Shown here in pieces: positions 17,043 to 27,531 of a stretch of 64,000 nucleotides of DNA; positions within the stretch are counted from its first letter, which is position 1, and every line of letters starts with the position of its first letter. Below the pieces are notes generated by a model, which saw only the letters and a list, made by a program, of their open reading frames with translations, had not been told where the DNA came from and ran no database searches. Position numbers and translations under genes: made by a program. The DNA lies in NCBI RefSeq assembly GCF_900605015.1, contig NZ_LR027574.1, positions 854,148 to 918,147 on the forward strand. The letters run 5' to 3'. Source of the stretch: Olsenella sp. Marseille-P4559 (GTDB lineage: Bacteria > Actinomycetota > Coriobacteriia > Coriobacteriales > Atopobiaceae).

Positions 17043-17047
17043 CATAT

Positions 17048-17121
17048 GGCGAAGTGGCCAAGTGGTAAGGCACGGGCCTGCAAAGCCCTTATCCCCGGTT
17101 CGAATCCGGGCTTCGCCTCCA
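17048..17121 (+). tRNA. tRNA-Cys (GCA)
   Basis: Acceptor GGCGAAG pairs with CTTCGCC. The anticodon loop is CTGCAAA (anticodon GCA), the T arm is CCGGTTCGAATCCGG, U73 is present and CCA is encoded. The outermost anticodon-stem pair looks like a C-T mismatch. Confidence 0.95.
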
Positions 17122-17130
17122 GAGAAGAAC

Positions 17131-17158
17131 GGGCGCCCGTGCGAGCGGGTGCCCTTTT
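17131..17158 (+). terminator. Intrinsic terminator of the tRNA-Gly/Cys unit
   Basis: GGGCGCCCG (17131-17139) pairs with CGGGTGCCC (17146-17154) including one G-U pair, followed by TTTT. Confidence 0.85.
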
Positions 17159-17212
17159 GTTGGTGACGGGTGTGCGGCCGGGTTGACGCCACAGCGCCCC
17201 CTGCAAGCGCCT

Positions 17213-17986
17213 CTACGCCAAGGCACCGCTCCCGGAGGCCCCCATCCCCTCGCGCACGGGCACGAGCTTCACGAGACGCACCACAGTTCCTCTCCCCGAG
17301 GGCTTGCGCCTAATCGACACGGCATCGGTAAGCAGGCGCATGAGACGAATCCCCCTGCCTCGCTCGGCACCCAGTCCCGTAGCCAACGGCTCCTCGTCAG
17401 CACCAAGCTCGAAGCCCTCGCCGCAGTCCGTCACGTCGACCTCGATCCTGTCGTCGTAGGCGGTGACCGTGGCCAGCACGCCCACGGCGCACGTGTGGTC
17501 CACGGCGTTGCCTAGGGCCTCGCCGCAGGCAAGGGTCATGTCAAACACGTCATCATCGGAGAAGGGCATGCCACGCATGAGCTCGCCCACACGATCGCGC
17601 GCCTCGGCCAGGTGCACGGCATCAACGGGAAAGGTCGTGCGCCACAGCGGAAGCACCGACGGGTCAAGCTCCGAGACCGTGCGCCTGCTTCCCGCGCGAG
17701 ACACCGGCATGTAGTCGACGATGCGCATGAGCGCGAGGCACATGTAGACCCGCGGACGCACGTTGATGAGCGAGAGGAGCCCACCTAGGGACCTCATGCG
17801 CCTGAGTTCCATGAGCACGAGGCCCAATCCGGCAGAGTCCGCATAGGAGACGTCATCCATGTTGAGGATGATGCGGCGGCAGCCATCGGCGATGAGCGCG
17901 TCGACATTCCTTCTCAGCGCACCCACGCTCGTCACGTCCAGGTCTCCTGCGACGTTCACCACGGCTATGTCCGACATTCTCTCCAT
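17213..17986 (-). CDS. STAS-HATPase fusion (RsbV-RsbW-like switch protein)
   Basis: A single 257-residue chain joins two partner-switching modules. Residues about 1-100 form a STAS domain (IAVVNVAGDLDVTSV; the conserved phospho-acceptor region is MDDVSYADSAGLGLVL). Residues about 125-250 form a HATPase_c domain of the anti-sigma-kinase type (N-box LACGEALGNAVDHT, G-box GERGRGIRLMR-like). These are normally separate proteins (RsbV and RsbW). It lies 64 bases downstream of an RsbU-like phosphatase. Start at 17986 has GGGAAG upstream; ATG at 17977 is an alternative. No sigma factor is adjacent, so the output is unknown. Confidence 0.8.
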   Translation of the reverse strand: MERMSDIAVVNVAGDLDVTSVGALRRNVDALIADGCRRIILNMDDVSYADSAGLGLVLMELRRMRSLGGLLSLINVRPRVYMCLALMRIVDYMPVSRAGSRRTVSELDPSVLPLWRTTFPVDAVHLAEARDRVGELMRGMPFSDDDVFDMTLACGEALGNAVDHTCAVGVLATVTAYDDRIEVDVTDCGEGFELGADEEPLATGLGAERGRGIRLMRLLTDAVSIRRKPSGRGTVVRLVKLVPVREGMGASGSGALA

Positions 17987-18050
17987 ACGCAAATGCTTCC
18001 CACAACGCCGTATGGATATGCCGAGAAGCGCAGGCAGCACGGTGACGCCC

Positions 18051-20270
18051 CTACCCCAGCCCGTCGAAGCGCACCGCGATCATCGAGACGTCGTCGTTGA
18101 GGTTGCGTCCCGTGAAGTCGTCCAGCCGTGCCAGACAGCGGTCGAGAAGCCCGTCGAAGTCCCCAGAGGTCTCGGTGGAGACCATGTCGCGCAGCCCCTC
18201 GTCGCCAAAGAACGCGCCGGAGGGCGAGCGCGCCTCAGTCGTGCCATCGGTGTAGAGGAAGAGGATGTCCCCCTCGCAAAGCGACGCCACGCCATCGCGG
18301 TACTCCATGTCATGGAAGGCGCCCACAACGCCGGACTGCACGTCGAGCAGGTCTATCTGGCGCGTGGAGGCACGCACGAGGACCGCAGGCGGATGGCCCG
18401 CCGAGCAGTACGTGAGCGTCGCCGCAGCAAGGTCCACGATGCCCACGAAGAGCGTCGCGAACGTCTCGATGCGCGAGAACCCGAGCAGGAACTCGTTGAG
18501 CGAGCGTACCATGCGCGCCGGCGCGAGGCCCTCCCACGAATACGCTCCAAGCGCCGTCTTGACGGCCGCAGAGACCGAGGCGGACTCTACGCCCTTGCCC
18601 GAGACGTCACCCACGATCACGCAGGCGCGCCGCCCCGGCAGACGGATGAGGTCGTAGAAGTCTCCCCCCACGAAAGCAGACTCGGTGGCCGAGGAGTAGA
18701 TGCCCTGAGCCGTAAGGCCGTCCACGTGCTGCAGCGCGTTACGCATACCGGTCTGGAGCGCCTGGGAGATGCGCTTGTCCTGCTCGCGCTTCTCCTCCCC
18801 CAGAAGGATGTCGCGCACGTCACGGGCAAGCCTTCCGAGAAACGCCAGCTCAACGGCGTCGAGGGGCTCGGCACCGTCGGGACGCAGCACAAGGCAGCAG
18901 CGCCGCTCGCCCGCAAGCCTGCCCGCGTCAACCAGCGCACCCACGCAGGGCTCCCCCAGGTCGTGCAGGGCCGAGAAGACCTCCGTGCCAGATAGCACCG
19001 GCACCACGGCCACGCCGTCCTCTAGGTGGCCCTCCTCCGCAGCCGTGAGGTCTATGGGCACGGAGCGCAGGCCCGCGACGGGCAGCTCGGCCACCAGGAC
19101 GCTCTGGTGGACGTTCTCCTGCAGGCGCACGCAGACGGCATCAAGCTCCTCGGCCGCCTCCACAAAGGCCTGCTCTGAGCGGGACAGGAGGTCCTCGTCG
19201 TCCTCAGAGGCGTCCAGGAGCCCCTCGCGCAGCTCGGAGCCCCGCTGGGCCAGCCGCTCTGCCCGCTGCTGGCGCATGGTCGAGAAGGCCCCCATAAGCT
19301 GTACGGAGAGGTAGTGCGCCACAGAGTCGAGAAGGCGCGCGCCATCGGTGTCCAGCGGATGCGGCCGCGACCACCCCACCTCGATGATTGCAATCACGTG
19401 GCCGCCAAACCACACCGGCACGGCGAAGAAGCTTGCGAAGGGCGGCAGCAGGCTCTTGCTTATGCGCAAGATCTCCCGGGTCTCCTCGTCCACGACCTCG
19501 CTCACGCGGATCTTCCCCTGGCGCAGCTCCGACGGCTGTGGCGGCTTCACGCGCAGGCGCAGGGCGTGCCCGGCGCGCGTGGCGAGCGTCTCGACCGACT
19601 TCCCGTATGCCATGAAGTGCGGGACACGTGCGCCCTCAAGCGACTTCGAGATGCCGCGCAGGTGGAAGCCGTCGGACTCGGCGAGGTAGACGATGGTCGC
19701 CTCGGCCTCCATGGTCTGCGTGATCTCTTCCAGCACGCGAGAGAAGAGCGTCTGGACGTCACGCGAGTCCAGCGTGTCGAGGACAATGCGCAAAGCACCT
19801 GCCAGCCGGTTGTTTGCGCGGCGCAGGTCTTCGAGGTCCCTCTCGCCCTGGTGCTCCTCAAGGCTTCCGCTCTCGGCCGGAAGCGCCACCACGAGGTACG
19901 TCTCCCCTGAGGCCTGCACATGGTCGCAACGCACCCTCAGGCGCATTGGCACGCCCGCCAGGGAGGCCATGGTCACGACGGTGGATGCCCCGTCAACGGA
20001 GAACGGCAGCGCATCCGTCGAGAACGGCGCCTCCGGATCATGGCGGCCCGCGGGCGGAAAGAGCGTGCGCACGTCGGCGCCCACAAGGCTTTCTCCCCCT
20101 GCGCGTGACAGCAGCGAGGATGCCTGGTCGTTGGCGAGAAGGACCCTCCCGGCGCCATCGAAGACCACGACGGCCTCGCAGGTCAGCTGTAGGAGCCGTG
20201 CGAAGGTAGCGGCGAGGCTCCCCTCGCCTATGCCCTCCACACGCCGCGTACTGAGTGCGTTCTTTGCCAC
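18051..20270 (-). CDS. RsbU-type PP2C phosphatase with PAS/GAF sensors
   Basis: A 739-residue signalling phosphatase, soluble throughout. A PAS-like domain lies near residues 20-130 (CEAVVVFDGAGRVLLANDQA) and a GAF-like domain at about 165-330. A second sensor-like region is followed by a C-terminal SpoIIE/PP2C domain (about 530-735). That domain has FVGGDFYDLIRL, VIVGDVSGKGVESA, LFLYTDGTTEARS and NLNDDVSMIAVRF, covering the metal-binding Asp residues. Start is GTG at 20270 with AAGGAAAGGG upstream; longer readings lack a site. It probably dephosphorylates the STAS domain encoded next. The sensed signal is unknown. Confidence 0.88.
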   Translation of the reverse strand: MAKNALSTRRVEGIGEGSLAATFARLLQLTCEAVVVFDGAGRVLLANDQASSLLSRAGGESLVGADVRTLFPPAGRHDPEAPFSTDALPFSVDGASTVVTMASLAGVPMRLRVRCDHVQASGETYLVVALPAESGSLEEHQGERDLEDLRRANNRLAGALRIVLDTLDSRDVQTLFSRVLEEITQTMEAEATIVYLAESDGFHLRGISKSLEGARVPHFMAYGKSVETLATRAGHALRLRVKPPQPSELRQGKIRVSEVVDEETREILRISKSLLPPFASFFAVPVWFGGHVIAIIEVGWSRPHPLDTDGARLLDSVAHYLSVQLMGAFSTMRQQRAERLAQRGSELREGLLDASEDDEDLLSRSEQAFVEAAEELDAVCVRLQENVHQSVLVAELPVAGLRSVPIDLTAAEEGHLEDGVAVVPVLSGTEVFSALHDLGEPCVGALVDAGRLAGERRCCLVLRPDGAEPLDAVELAFLGRLARDVRDILLGEEKREQDKRISQALQTGMRNALQHVDGLTAQGIYSSATESAFVGGDFYDLIRLPGRRACVIVGDVSGKGVESASVSAAVKTALGAYSWEGLAPARMVRSLNEFLLGFSRIETFATLFVGIVDLAAATLTYCSAGHPPAVLVRASTRQIDLLDVQSGVVGAFHDMEYRDGVASLCEGDILFLYTDGTTEARSPSGAFFGDEGLRDMVSTETSGDFDGLLDRCLARLDDFTGRNLNDDVSMIAVRFDGLG

Positions 20271-20456
20271 GTGCCGCCCTTTCCTTGTAGTCTGGCCCCT
20301 GGTGGTATGGCCTTCTCCCACGACTTGCCGCACCGTGCAGGCCCCCCAAAGCCATCGTAAGGCCACTCTCCCGCACCTTATGGCGAGAGGCTCATCCTGC
20401 GGGCGGGACTGGCGGCATAAAAACCGTTCCAGGCTCTCCGCCACAGTCCCCTTGCC

Positions 20457-20894
20457 CTACTCGAGCCACTGTGCAAATGCAGTCTTATCTCCGCTGTTGT
20501 ATCCAGCGTTCCTGTAAAAATCTAATGTGCTTTCACTCTTTGCCCCTGTTAGCAGCATCATCTTATAGCAGCGGTTTTGTATTGCTACGTCCTTTGCATA
20601 ATCAAGGCACTCTGATGCAAATCCTTTTCCACGATGCTCCTTGTTTGTGACCACGTTCTCAATCAACGCATATGGGCGGACGTCTCTGGTCAGGTTCGGC
20701 ACAATAACGCAAACGCACGATGAGACTATCTTGCCATCCACCTCATTTACTATGATGTGATGGTTTGCGTCTTCGACGATTGCGTTCCACGTGGCTTCTA
20801 AATGCCGTGAGTTACTTGGGATACCGTCCCCATGCAAATAGAGGTACAAGTTCAGCAATTCATATAAGTCATCTTTAGCTGCTTCCCTTACCAC
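20457..20894 (-). CDS. GNAT-family N-acetyltransferase
   Basis: A 145-residue acetyl-CoA-dependent acetyltransferase. The acetyl-CoA loop is in VVTNKEHRGKGFASECLDYA, preceded by the beta-4 strand LIENVVTN, and the C-terminal LDFYRNAGYNSGDKTAF is typical. GTG at 20894 (MVREAAKDD) is chosen because GAGGG sits 7 bases upstream; longer GTG starts lack this. The gene is clearly more AT-rich than its neighbours, with many AAT/TTT/ATA codons, suggesting recent transfer. The acceptor substrate is unknown and no operon partner is seen. Confidence 0.85.
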   Translation of the reverse strand: MVREAAKDDLYELLNLYLYLHGDGIPSNSRHLEATWNAIVEDANHHIIVNEVDGKIVSSCVCVIVPNLTRDVRPYALIENVVTNKEHRGKGFASECLDYAKDVAIQNRCYKMMLLTGAKSESTLDFYRNAGYNSGDKTAFAQWLE

Positions 20895-21112
20895 AATCAC
20901 ACCCTCACAGCCTCTGGTTTTTCTCACTGAGCGTCCGACAATACTACGCCTTTTTCAAAGGGTGTTTTTCTGCTGGCGCGTCTCCTGCTTGCCATCAAGC
21001 CTTTTGATGGCGGTTGATTGACAACCCATAGGGCAGACCAGAGCCTTCCGTGCCCGCGGCCCGCGCGAGTGCGGCATCGTAGCAAGGCCCGTTTGCGCAG
21101 GCCCTCCGTTGA

Positions 21113-21144
21113 CAAAAAGCGGGTCCCCGTCTCCGGGGACCCGC
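21113..21144 (-). terminator. Intrinsic terminator of tRNA-Leu
   Basis: A perfect 10-bp stem (GCGGGTCCCC 21119-21128, GGGGACCCGC 21135-21144) is followed on the minus strand by TTTTTGTC. Confidence 0.9.
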
Positions 21145-21153
21145 GAACGCTCG

Positions 21154-21244
21154 TGGTGTCGGAGGCGGGACTTGAACCCGCACGACCTTTTAGTCAGTCA
21201 CTAGCACCTCAAGCTAGCGCGTCTGCCAATTCCGCCACTCCGAC
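21154..21244 (-). tRNA. tRNA-Leu (GAG)
   Basis: Acceptor GTCGGAG pairs with CTCCGAC, A73 and CCA are encoded. The anticodon stem is CTAGC/GCTAG with loop TTGAGGT (GAG). The long class II variable arm is present, and the T arm is GGGTTCAAGTCCC. Confidence 0.96.
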
Positions 21245-21266
21245 ATGCGCCTTGAACGCGAGGAGT

Positions 21267-21294
21267 ATCTTATCACACAGCCGCACGGTGGCAA
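21267..21294 (-). promoter_or_regulatory. Promoter of tRNA-Leu
   Basis: Minus-strand -35 TTGCCA (21289-21294), a 16-base spacer and -10 TAAGAT (21267-21272), ending 22 bases before the tRNA. Confidence 0.6.
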
Positions 21295-21368
21295 GCACGA
21301 ATTGCAAGTTTTTCTCGCCAGCGCGCACAACTCGCGCAGAAGCTGAGAACCCGCCCCCTGCACGCGAA

Positions 21369-21401
21369 ACGCCGCCACCCGGGTCACCCGAACGGCGGCG
21401 T
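21369..21401 (-). terminator. Terminator-like hairpin after the oppA-type gene
   Basis: Outer arms ACGCCGCC (21369-21376) and GGCGGCGT (21394-21401) enclose an inner CGGGT/ACCCG pairing. On the minus strand the stem is followed by TT and lies 33 bases past the stop at 21434. Confidence 0.55.
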
Positions 21402-21433
21402 CCGCCAAAACCTAGGATGAGAGAGGCTCTACC

Positions 21434-23239
21434 CTACTTTGCCCAGCCGATGTTCTCGTTGGAGACGGTGAGGTACAGCGCGGGACCGTAGTTGGCGAGG
21501 CCCTGCTTGGTCACGACGACATCGGGGCCGGCGTACAGGGGGATGAAGCCGTAGGAGGCAAGGGCCTTCTTCTCGGCGGCATTGAGGGCCTTCATCTGGT
21601 CGTCGTGGTTCTCGATCGAGATGACCTTGGCCAGCTCGGCGTCGAGGTCGGCGCTGCCCAGGTGCGTGAAGTTGGAAGCGGAGTCAGAACCGTAGATCTG
21701 GGGCCCGTTCCAGATCGACGTGGGCGTGGAGACCCAGCCGAAGAGGCAGATGTCCCAGGAGCCGCTGCTGAGCGTCGTGGAGAACTCAGAGGAGGGCTTG
21801 GCGTCCTGGTCGATCTTGATGCCGGCGTCCTTGGCCATCTTGATGATGGCGGCGGCGCGGTTCTTCACCGTGTTGGAGTCGCCGAACGTGGTGAAGGAGA
21901 AGGCGACCTCGGTGCCGTCCTTGGCATAGTAGCCGTCGGAGTCAAGTGCGTAGCCAGCGTCCTCGAGGGTCTTCTTGGCCGCAGCGGTGCGATCCTCGGC
22001 GGTGGTGAGACTGGTGACGTCGTCCGGCATGTTGTTCTCATAGCCATCTGCCCACGTGGGGGTAAGCAGGGAGCCGGGGATGTCCTCCTCCCAGTTCACG
22101 CCCTGGAACACGACGGAGCGGAGCGTGGGGATGTCGAGGCACTGCACAAAGGCCTTGCGCACGGCCTCGTCGGCGAGCACGCCACGCGTGGCGTTGATCT
22201 CGATGTTGACGATGGAGAGGCCGTTCGCGCGACGAATCTCGGCGTTGTCCATGCTGGAGAAGTTCGAGAGCATCTCCTGGGAGCCGTTCTGCGGCCGGCC
22301 GGTGGCATCAATCTCGCCGTTCTTGAAGGCGTTGAAGAGCGCCTGCGAGTCCATCTGCTTGTAGGTGACGGACTCGAGCTTGGGGGCGTCGCCCCACCAG
22401 TTGGGGTTGGGGACGAAGGTCACCTGTGTGGTGTCGACGGAGTCCACGGTGTAGGGGCCATAGCCCCAGTCACTGGCGTGGGGGTTGTTGTTCCAACCGT
22501 TGTTGAAGACCTCGGGGTCGGCGGCATCGGGGTGAATGACGAGGTCGAAGAGGGCCTCGGCAGGATAGACCGGGTTGGAGGTGGTGATCACGACCTGCTT
22601 GTCAGAGGTGCCCCTCTCGACGGACTCGATGCGGTCGTAGCCGTCGGTGGCAGCAGGGGTGTAGTCGGGGTTGGTGCCGTTCATGACGGTCCACACGGCC
22701 TGGAAGGCACGGTAGTCGATGGGGGTGCCGTCGTTGAACTTGGCGTCGGGGTTGAGGTCGAGGGTCAGGACCTGCTTGCCTCCCTGGTCGGTGGTCTCGG
22801 CCTTGGCCACGAAGTTGGGGTTGGGCTCGAACTTCGAGGCGGTGGCATCGGAGATGAAGAGGTTGGTGGGCATGTACCAGTCCCACATGTTGTGCATCTC
22901 CGTGGTGTTGCCCTCGACGGAGAGGTAGTTCCAGTTGGGTCCAATCTCGCCAGAGGGGAGCGTGAGGGTACCGCCGTCCTGGATCTGGTCGCGGTCGAGC
23001 GGGTTGTTGTAGACTTTGCCCTTCTCGGGAAGCGGCAGCTGGTCAAGCGGCGTGGTCGCGGGCGAGCCGTTCTGGGGCTCGACGCCGGTGACGTCGGTGC
23101 TGTTGGCGGTGCCGGTGGCGTTGGCGTCAGGGCTGGACGAGGAGTCGGACCCACAAGCAGCGAGTCCCAGCCCCGCGAGCGCGACGGCGCTTCCGCTCAT
23201 GCCCAGGAAGGCACGACGCGAAAGGTTGGAAACGGACAT
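21434..23239 (-). CDS. Oligopeptide ABC transporter substrate-binding lipoprotein (SBP_bac_5)
   Basis: A 601-residue extracellular lipoprotein that captures peptides for the permeases and ATPase encoded upstream (23461-27531). The N-terminus combines a twin-arginine-like NLSRRAFLG with a lipobox (GLAAC, Cys at about 28), then a Ser-rich tether. SBP_bac_5 features include VLTLDLNPDAKFNDGTPIDYRAF and repeated aromatic segments; the protein ends in SNENIGWAK. ATG at 23239 has GGGAGAGAAC upstream. It is the last gene of its operon, unusual because binding proteins commonly come first, and has its own 220-base leader with hairpins. Confidence 0.9.
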   Translation of the reverse strand: MSVSNLSRRAFLGMSGSAVALAGLGLAACGSDSSSSPDANATGTANSTDVTGVEPQNGSPATTPLDQLPLPEKGKVYNNPLDRDQIQDGGTLTLPSGEIGPNWNYLSVEGNTTEMHNMWDWYMPTNLFISDATASKFEPNPNFVAKAETTDQGGKQVLTLDLNPDAKFNDGTPIDYRAFQAVWTVMNGTNPDYTPAATDGYDRIESVERGTSDKQVVITTSNPVYPAEALFDLVIHPDAADPEVFNNGWNNNPHASDWGYGPYTVDSVDTTQVTFVPNPNWWGDAPKLESVTYKQMDSQALFNAFKNGEIDATGRPQNGSQEMLSNFSSMDNAEIRRANGLSIVNIEINATRGVLADEAVRKAFVQCLDIPTLRSVVFQGVNWEEDIPGSLLTPTWADGYENNMPDDVTSLTTAEDRTAAAKKTLEDAGYALDSDGYYAKDGTEVAFSFTTFGDSNTVKNRAAAIIKMAKDAGIKIDQDAKPSSEFSTTLSSGSWDICLFGWVSTPTSIWNGPQIYGSDSASNFTHLGSADLDAELAKVISIENHDDQMKALNAAEKKALASYGFIPLYAGPDVVVTKQGLANYGPALYLTVSNENIGWAK

Positions 23240-23259
23240 GTTCTCTCCCATTCTCTCGG

Positions 23260-23299
23260 CTGATACCGGTTCATGGCGAACCATTAAGGATGGTATCAG
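23260..23299 (-). promoter_or_regulatory. Nested hairpin in the leader of the oppA-type gene
   Basis: CTGATACC (23260-23267) pairs with GGTATCAG (23292-23299), enclosing GGTTC (23268-23272) and GAACC (23278-23282). It ends 20 bases upstream of the start codon and could act as an operator dyad or an RNA structure. Confidence 0.4.
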
Positions 23300-23395
23300 A
23301 CCGGTGCTGTGTAATTGAATCGAAATGATCCTGCGGGGCCTTTGGAAACCTTGGTGTAATCGTTCCAACACAATTGCTCGGCCACCAGGCATGGG

Positions 23396-23421
23396 GACGG
23401 GCCCGGTCATCCAGGCCCGTC
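23396..23421 (-). terminator. Hairpin between the dual-ATPase and oppA-type genes
   Basis: Perfect 8-bp arms GACGGGCC (23396-23403) and GGCCCGTC (23414-23421), with no T-run on either side. It is more likely to attenuate or protect mRNA ends than to terminate fully. Confidence 0.35.
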
Positions 23422-23460
23422 TCGATCTGCACCAGCTGTGGCCGGGACGGCCCCCGGACG

Positions 23461-25485
<2,025 letters not shown>

Positions 25486-25499
25486 GCGTACGTCTCCGT

Positions 25500-26528
25500 C
25501 TACTCGTGGTCGGACCCAGCCGTGACGCCAGCGGCGGTCGCGGCGGCCTTCTTGGCCTCGTCCTTCTTGGATTCCTCGTCGGCCACCTCGCCCGCGGCGC
25601 GGGAGTAGGGGTCGAAGGCGTCCCTCAGCCCGTCGCCAATGAGCTGCATGCTCACGCACAGGATGATGAGGACGACCGAGGGGATGAGGACGATCCACGG
25701 GGCGGAGAGCATGGCCGAGGAGCCCTGGGAGAGGATGTAGCCCAGCGAGGTGTCAGGCGCCTTGATGCCCAGGCCCAGGAAGCTGTAGGCCGTCTCGGAG
25801 TTGATGCCGCTGATGACGCCGAGGACCGTGTCGATGATCAGGATCGAACCCAGGTTGGGAATCAGGTGGCGGATGATGATCTTGAAAGAGGGTACGCCCA
25901 TGTACTTGGCAGCGCGAACGTAGTCACGCTCGCGCAGCGAGAGCGCCATGGTGCGCAGCGTCCTCGCATAGCCAATCCAGCCAAAGGCCGTAAGGCCCAG
26001 GATGAGCATGAGCCAACCCTGCGTGCCCGAGGCGGCGCGCACGATCATGGCCACCAAGAGGAAGCTCGGGATGACGAGAAGCATGTCGAGAAACCACATG
26101 CCGATCTTCTCGCCCCAGCCGCGCGCGTAAGCGATGGCCGTGCCCACGATAGCCGAGATGGCGGTCGTGAGGATGGCGTAGGTAAGACCAATCACGAGCG
26201 AGCGGCCCAGGCCGTGAACCACGCAGGCGAAGAGGTCAAAGCCGCCTCCGTCGGTGCCAAACCAGTGCCTTGCGTTGGGCGCCACGTTGATGGCCGTGAA
26301 GTCTGGGTCGGTGTAGTCGTACTTGCAGATGAGCGGGCCAAAGACGGCCAGAAGCACGAGGATGCCCAGGATGGTAAGGCCAACCACGGCGCTCTTCTGC
26401 CTAAAGAACCTGCGTGCGATAAGGCCCGCATAGCTAATGCGCCTGACCTCGCCTGGACCGGCAGCGTCGGCCTGGAGCTCGAGCTGGGCGTTGGTGAGCT
26501 GCGTGTCCTTGCTGTCCTGCTCTTCCAT
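25500..26528 (-). CDS. Oligopeptide ABC transporter permease (DppC type)
   Basis: A 342-residue inner-membrane subunit with about six transmembrane helices. The first is preceded by a 45-residue polar N-terminus, and the C-terminal tail is Lys/Ala/Glu-rich. The permease signature is around RDYVRAAKYMGVPSFKIIIRHL and FGTDGGGFDLFACVVHG marks the DppC subfamily. ATG at 26528 is preferred because GGGGG is correctly spaced; the ATG two codons earlier is too close. It starts 10 bases after the DppB-type stop. Confidence 0.93.
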   Translation of the reverse strand: MEEQDSKDTQLTNAQLELQADAAGPGEVRRISYAGLIARRFFRQKSAVVGLTILGILVLLAVFGPLICKYDYTDPDFTAINVAPNARHWFGTDGGGFDLFACVVHGLGRSLVIGLTYAILTTAISAIVGTAIAYARGWGEKIGMWFLDMLLVIPSFLLVAMIVRAASGTQGWLMLILGLTAFGWIGYARTLRTMALSLRERDYVRAAKYMGVPSFKIIIRHLIPNLGSILIIDTVLGVISGINSETAYSFLGLGIKAPDTSLGYILSQGSSAMLSAPWIVLIPSVVLIILCVSMQLIGDGLRDAFDPYSRAAGEVADEESKKDEAKKAAATAAGVTAGSDHE

Positions 26529-26538
26529 TGCCATCCCC

Positions 26539-27531
26539 CTAGCCCATCTTGATGCGGGGGTCCAGGGCCGCGGCAAAGAGGTCCGCGAGAAGGGCTCCCA
26601 CGAGCGTGCAGGCGCCAGAGAAGGCGGCGACCGCGACGGCACCGTTGATGTTGTTGTTATTGATGCAGTTGATGAAGTACTCGCCCATGCCATGGATGGC
26701 AAAGATCTTCTCCGTCATGACGGCACCGGTGAAGATGCTCGCGATGGAGAAGGCCACGTTCACCGAGGTGGGGATAAGGCTGGCACGCAGGGCGTGCTTG
26801 CGGATGGCCTGCTTCTTGGTGAGGCCCTTGGCGCGCGCCGTGCGCACGTAGTCCGCGTGCATCTCGTCCAGGAGGTAGGTGCGCTGGTTGAGGTGGTAGC
26901 CCACGGCGCTGATGATGGTAAGGACGATCGTGGGCAGAAGGATGTGCTGCAGGAAGTCGATGAGCGCGACGAAGACGTTGGGTCCGTCATAGCTCGAGAG
27001 GCCCGTGACGTAAAAGATGCGCTGTCCCGTCTGTTGGTTCATCTCGATGGCAAAGAACACGATAAGGATGGCCAGAACGACCGTAGGGATGACGAGAAAC
27101 ACTGACGCCAGGCCGCTCCAAAAGCGGTCCTGCCATTGGTACTGACGCTGCGCCGTGTAGACGCCCAGGCTCACGCCGATCGCGATCGAGAGGATCGTGG
27201 AGAGAAGCATGAGCTTGACCGAGGCACCGATGCGGCCTGCAATCTCGTTGTTCACCGAGCCGCCCACAGGAGAGAGGCCCCAGTTCCAATCGGTCACGAT
27301 GCCGGAGAGCCAGCGCTGGTAGCGCTCCGTGACAGGAGTCCTGTCGTTCAAGTTGGCCTTGTCCAGGGAGGCCTCGATGGACTCCTGGGACGGCCGGGGC
27401 GTGCGCGACTCGAAATTCGAGCGCGGGCTCATGAAGGCGCACGCGAGGAAGTAGGTAAGCGAGGTCGCAACGAAGATCATCACAATGTAGTTGACGACCC
27501 TCTTGGCCAGGTACCCTAGAAATCGTGCCAT
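26539..27531 (-). CDS. Oligopeptide ABC transporter permease (DppB type)
   Basis: First gene of the second peptide-transporter operon: 330 residues, six predicted membrane helices. It opens MARFLGYLAKRVVNYIVMIF and contains the EAA-like loop DYVRTARAKGLTKKQAIRKHALR. It ends IDLF-like with AALDPRIKMG. ATG at 27531 has AAAGGAG at ideal spacing. It pairs with the DppC-type permease to form the channel. Confidence 0.93.
   Translation of the reverse strand: MARFLGYLAKRVVNYIVMIFVATSLTYFLACAFMSPRSNFESRTPRPSQESIEASLDKANLNDRTPVTERYQRWLSGIVTDWNWGLSPVGGSVNNEIAGRIGASVKLMLLSTILSIAIGVSLGVYTAQRQYQWQDRFWSGLASVFLVIPTVVLAILIVFFAIEMNQQTGQRIFYVTGLSSYDGPNVFVALIDFLQHILLPTIVLTIISAVGYHLNQRTYLLDEMHADYVRTARAKGLTKKQAIRKHALRASLIPTSVNVAFSIASIFTGAVMTEKIFAIHGMGEYFINCINNNNINGAVAVAAFSGACTLVGALLADLFAAALDPRIKMG

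Noticed and set aside
21605-23263. 552-codon open frame antisense to the oppA-type gene
   Set aside because: Gly/Val-rich shadow of a GC-rich gene; the opposite strand has a lipoprotein signal and SBP_bac_5 features.
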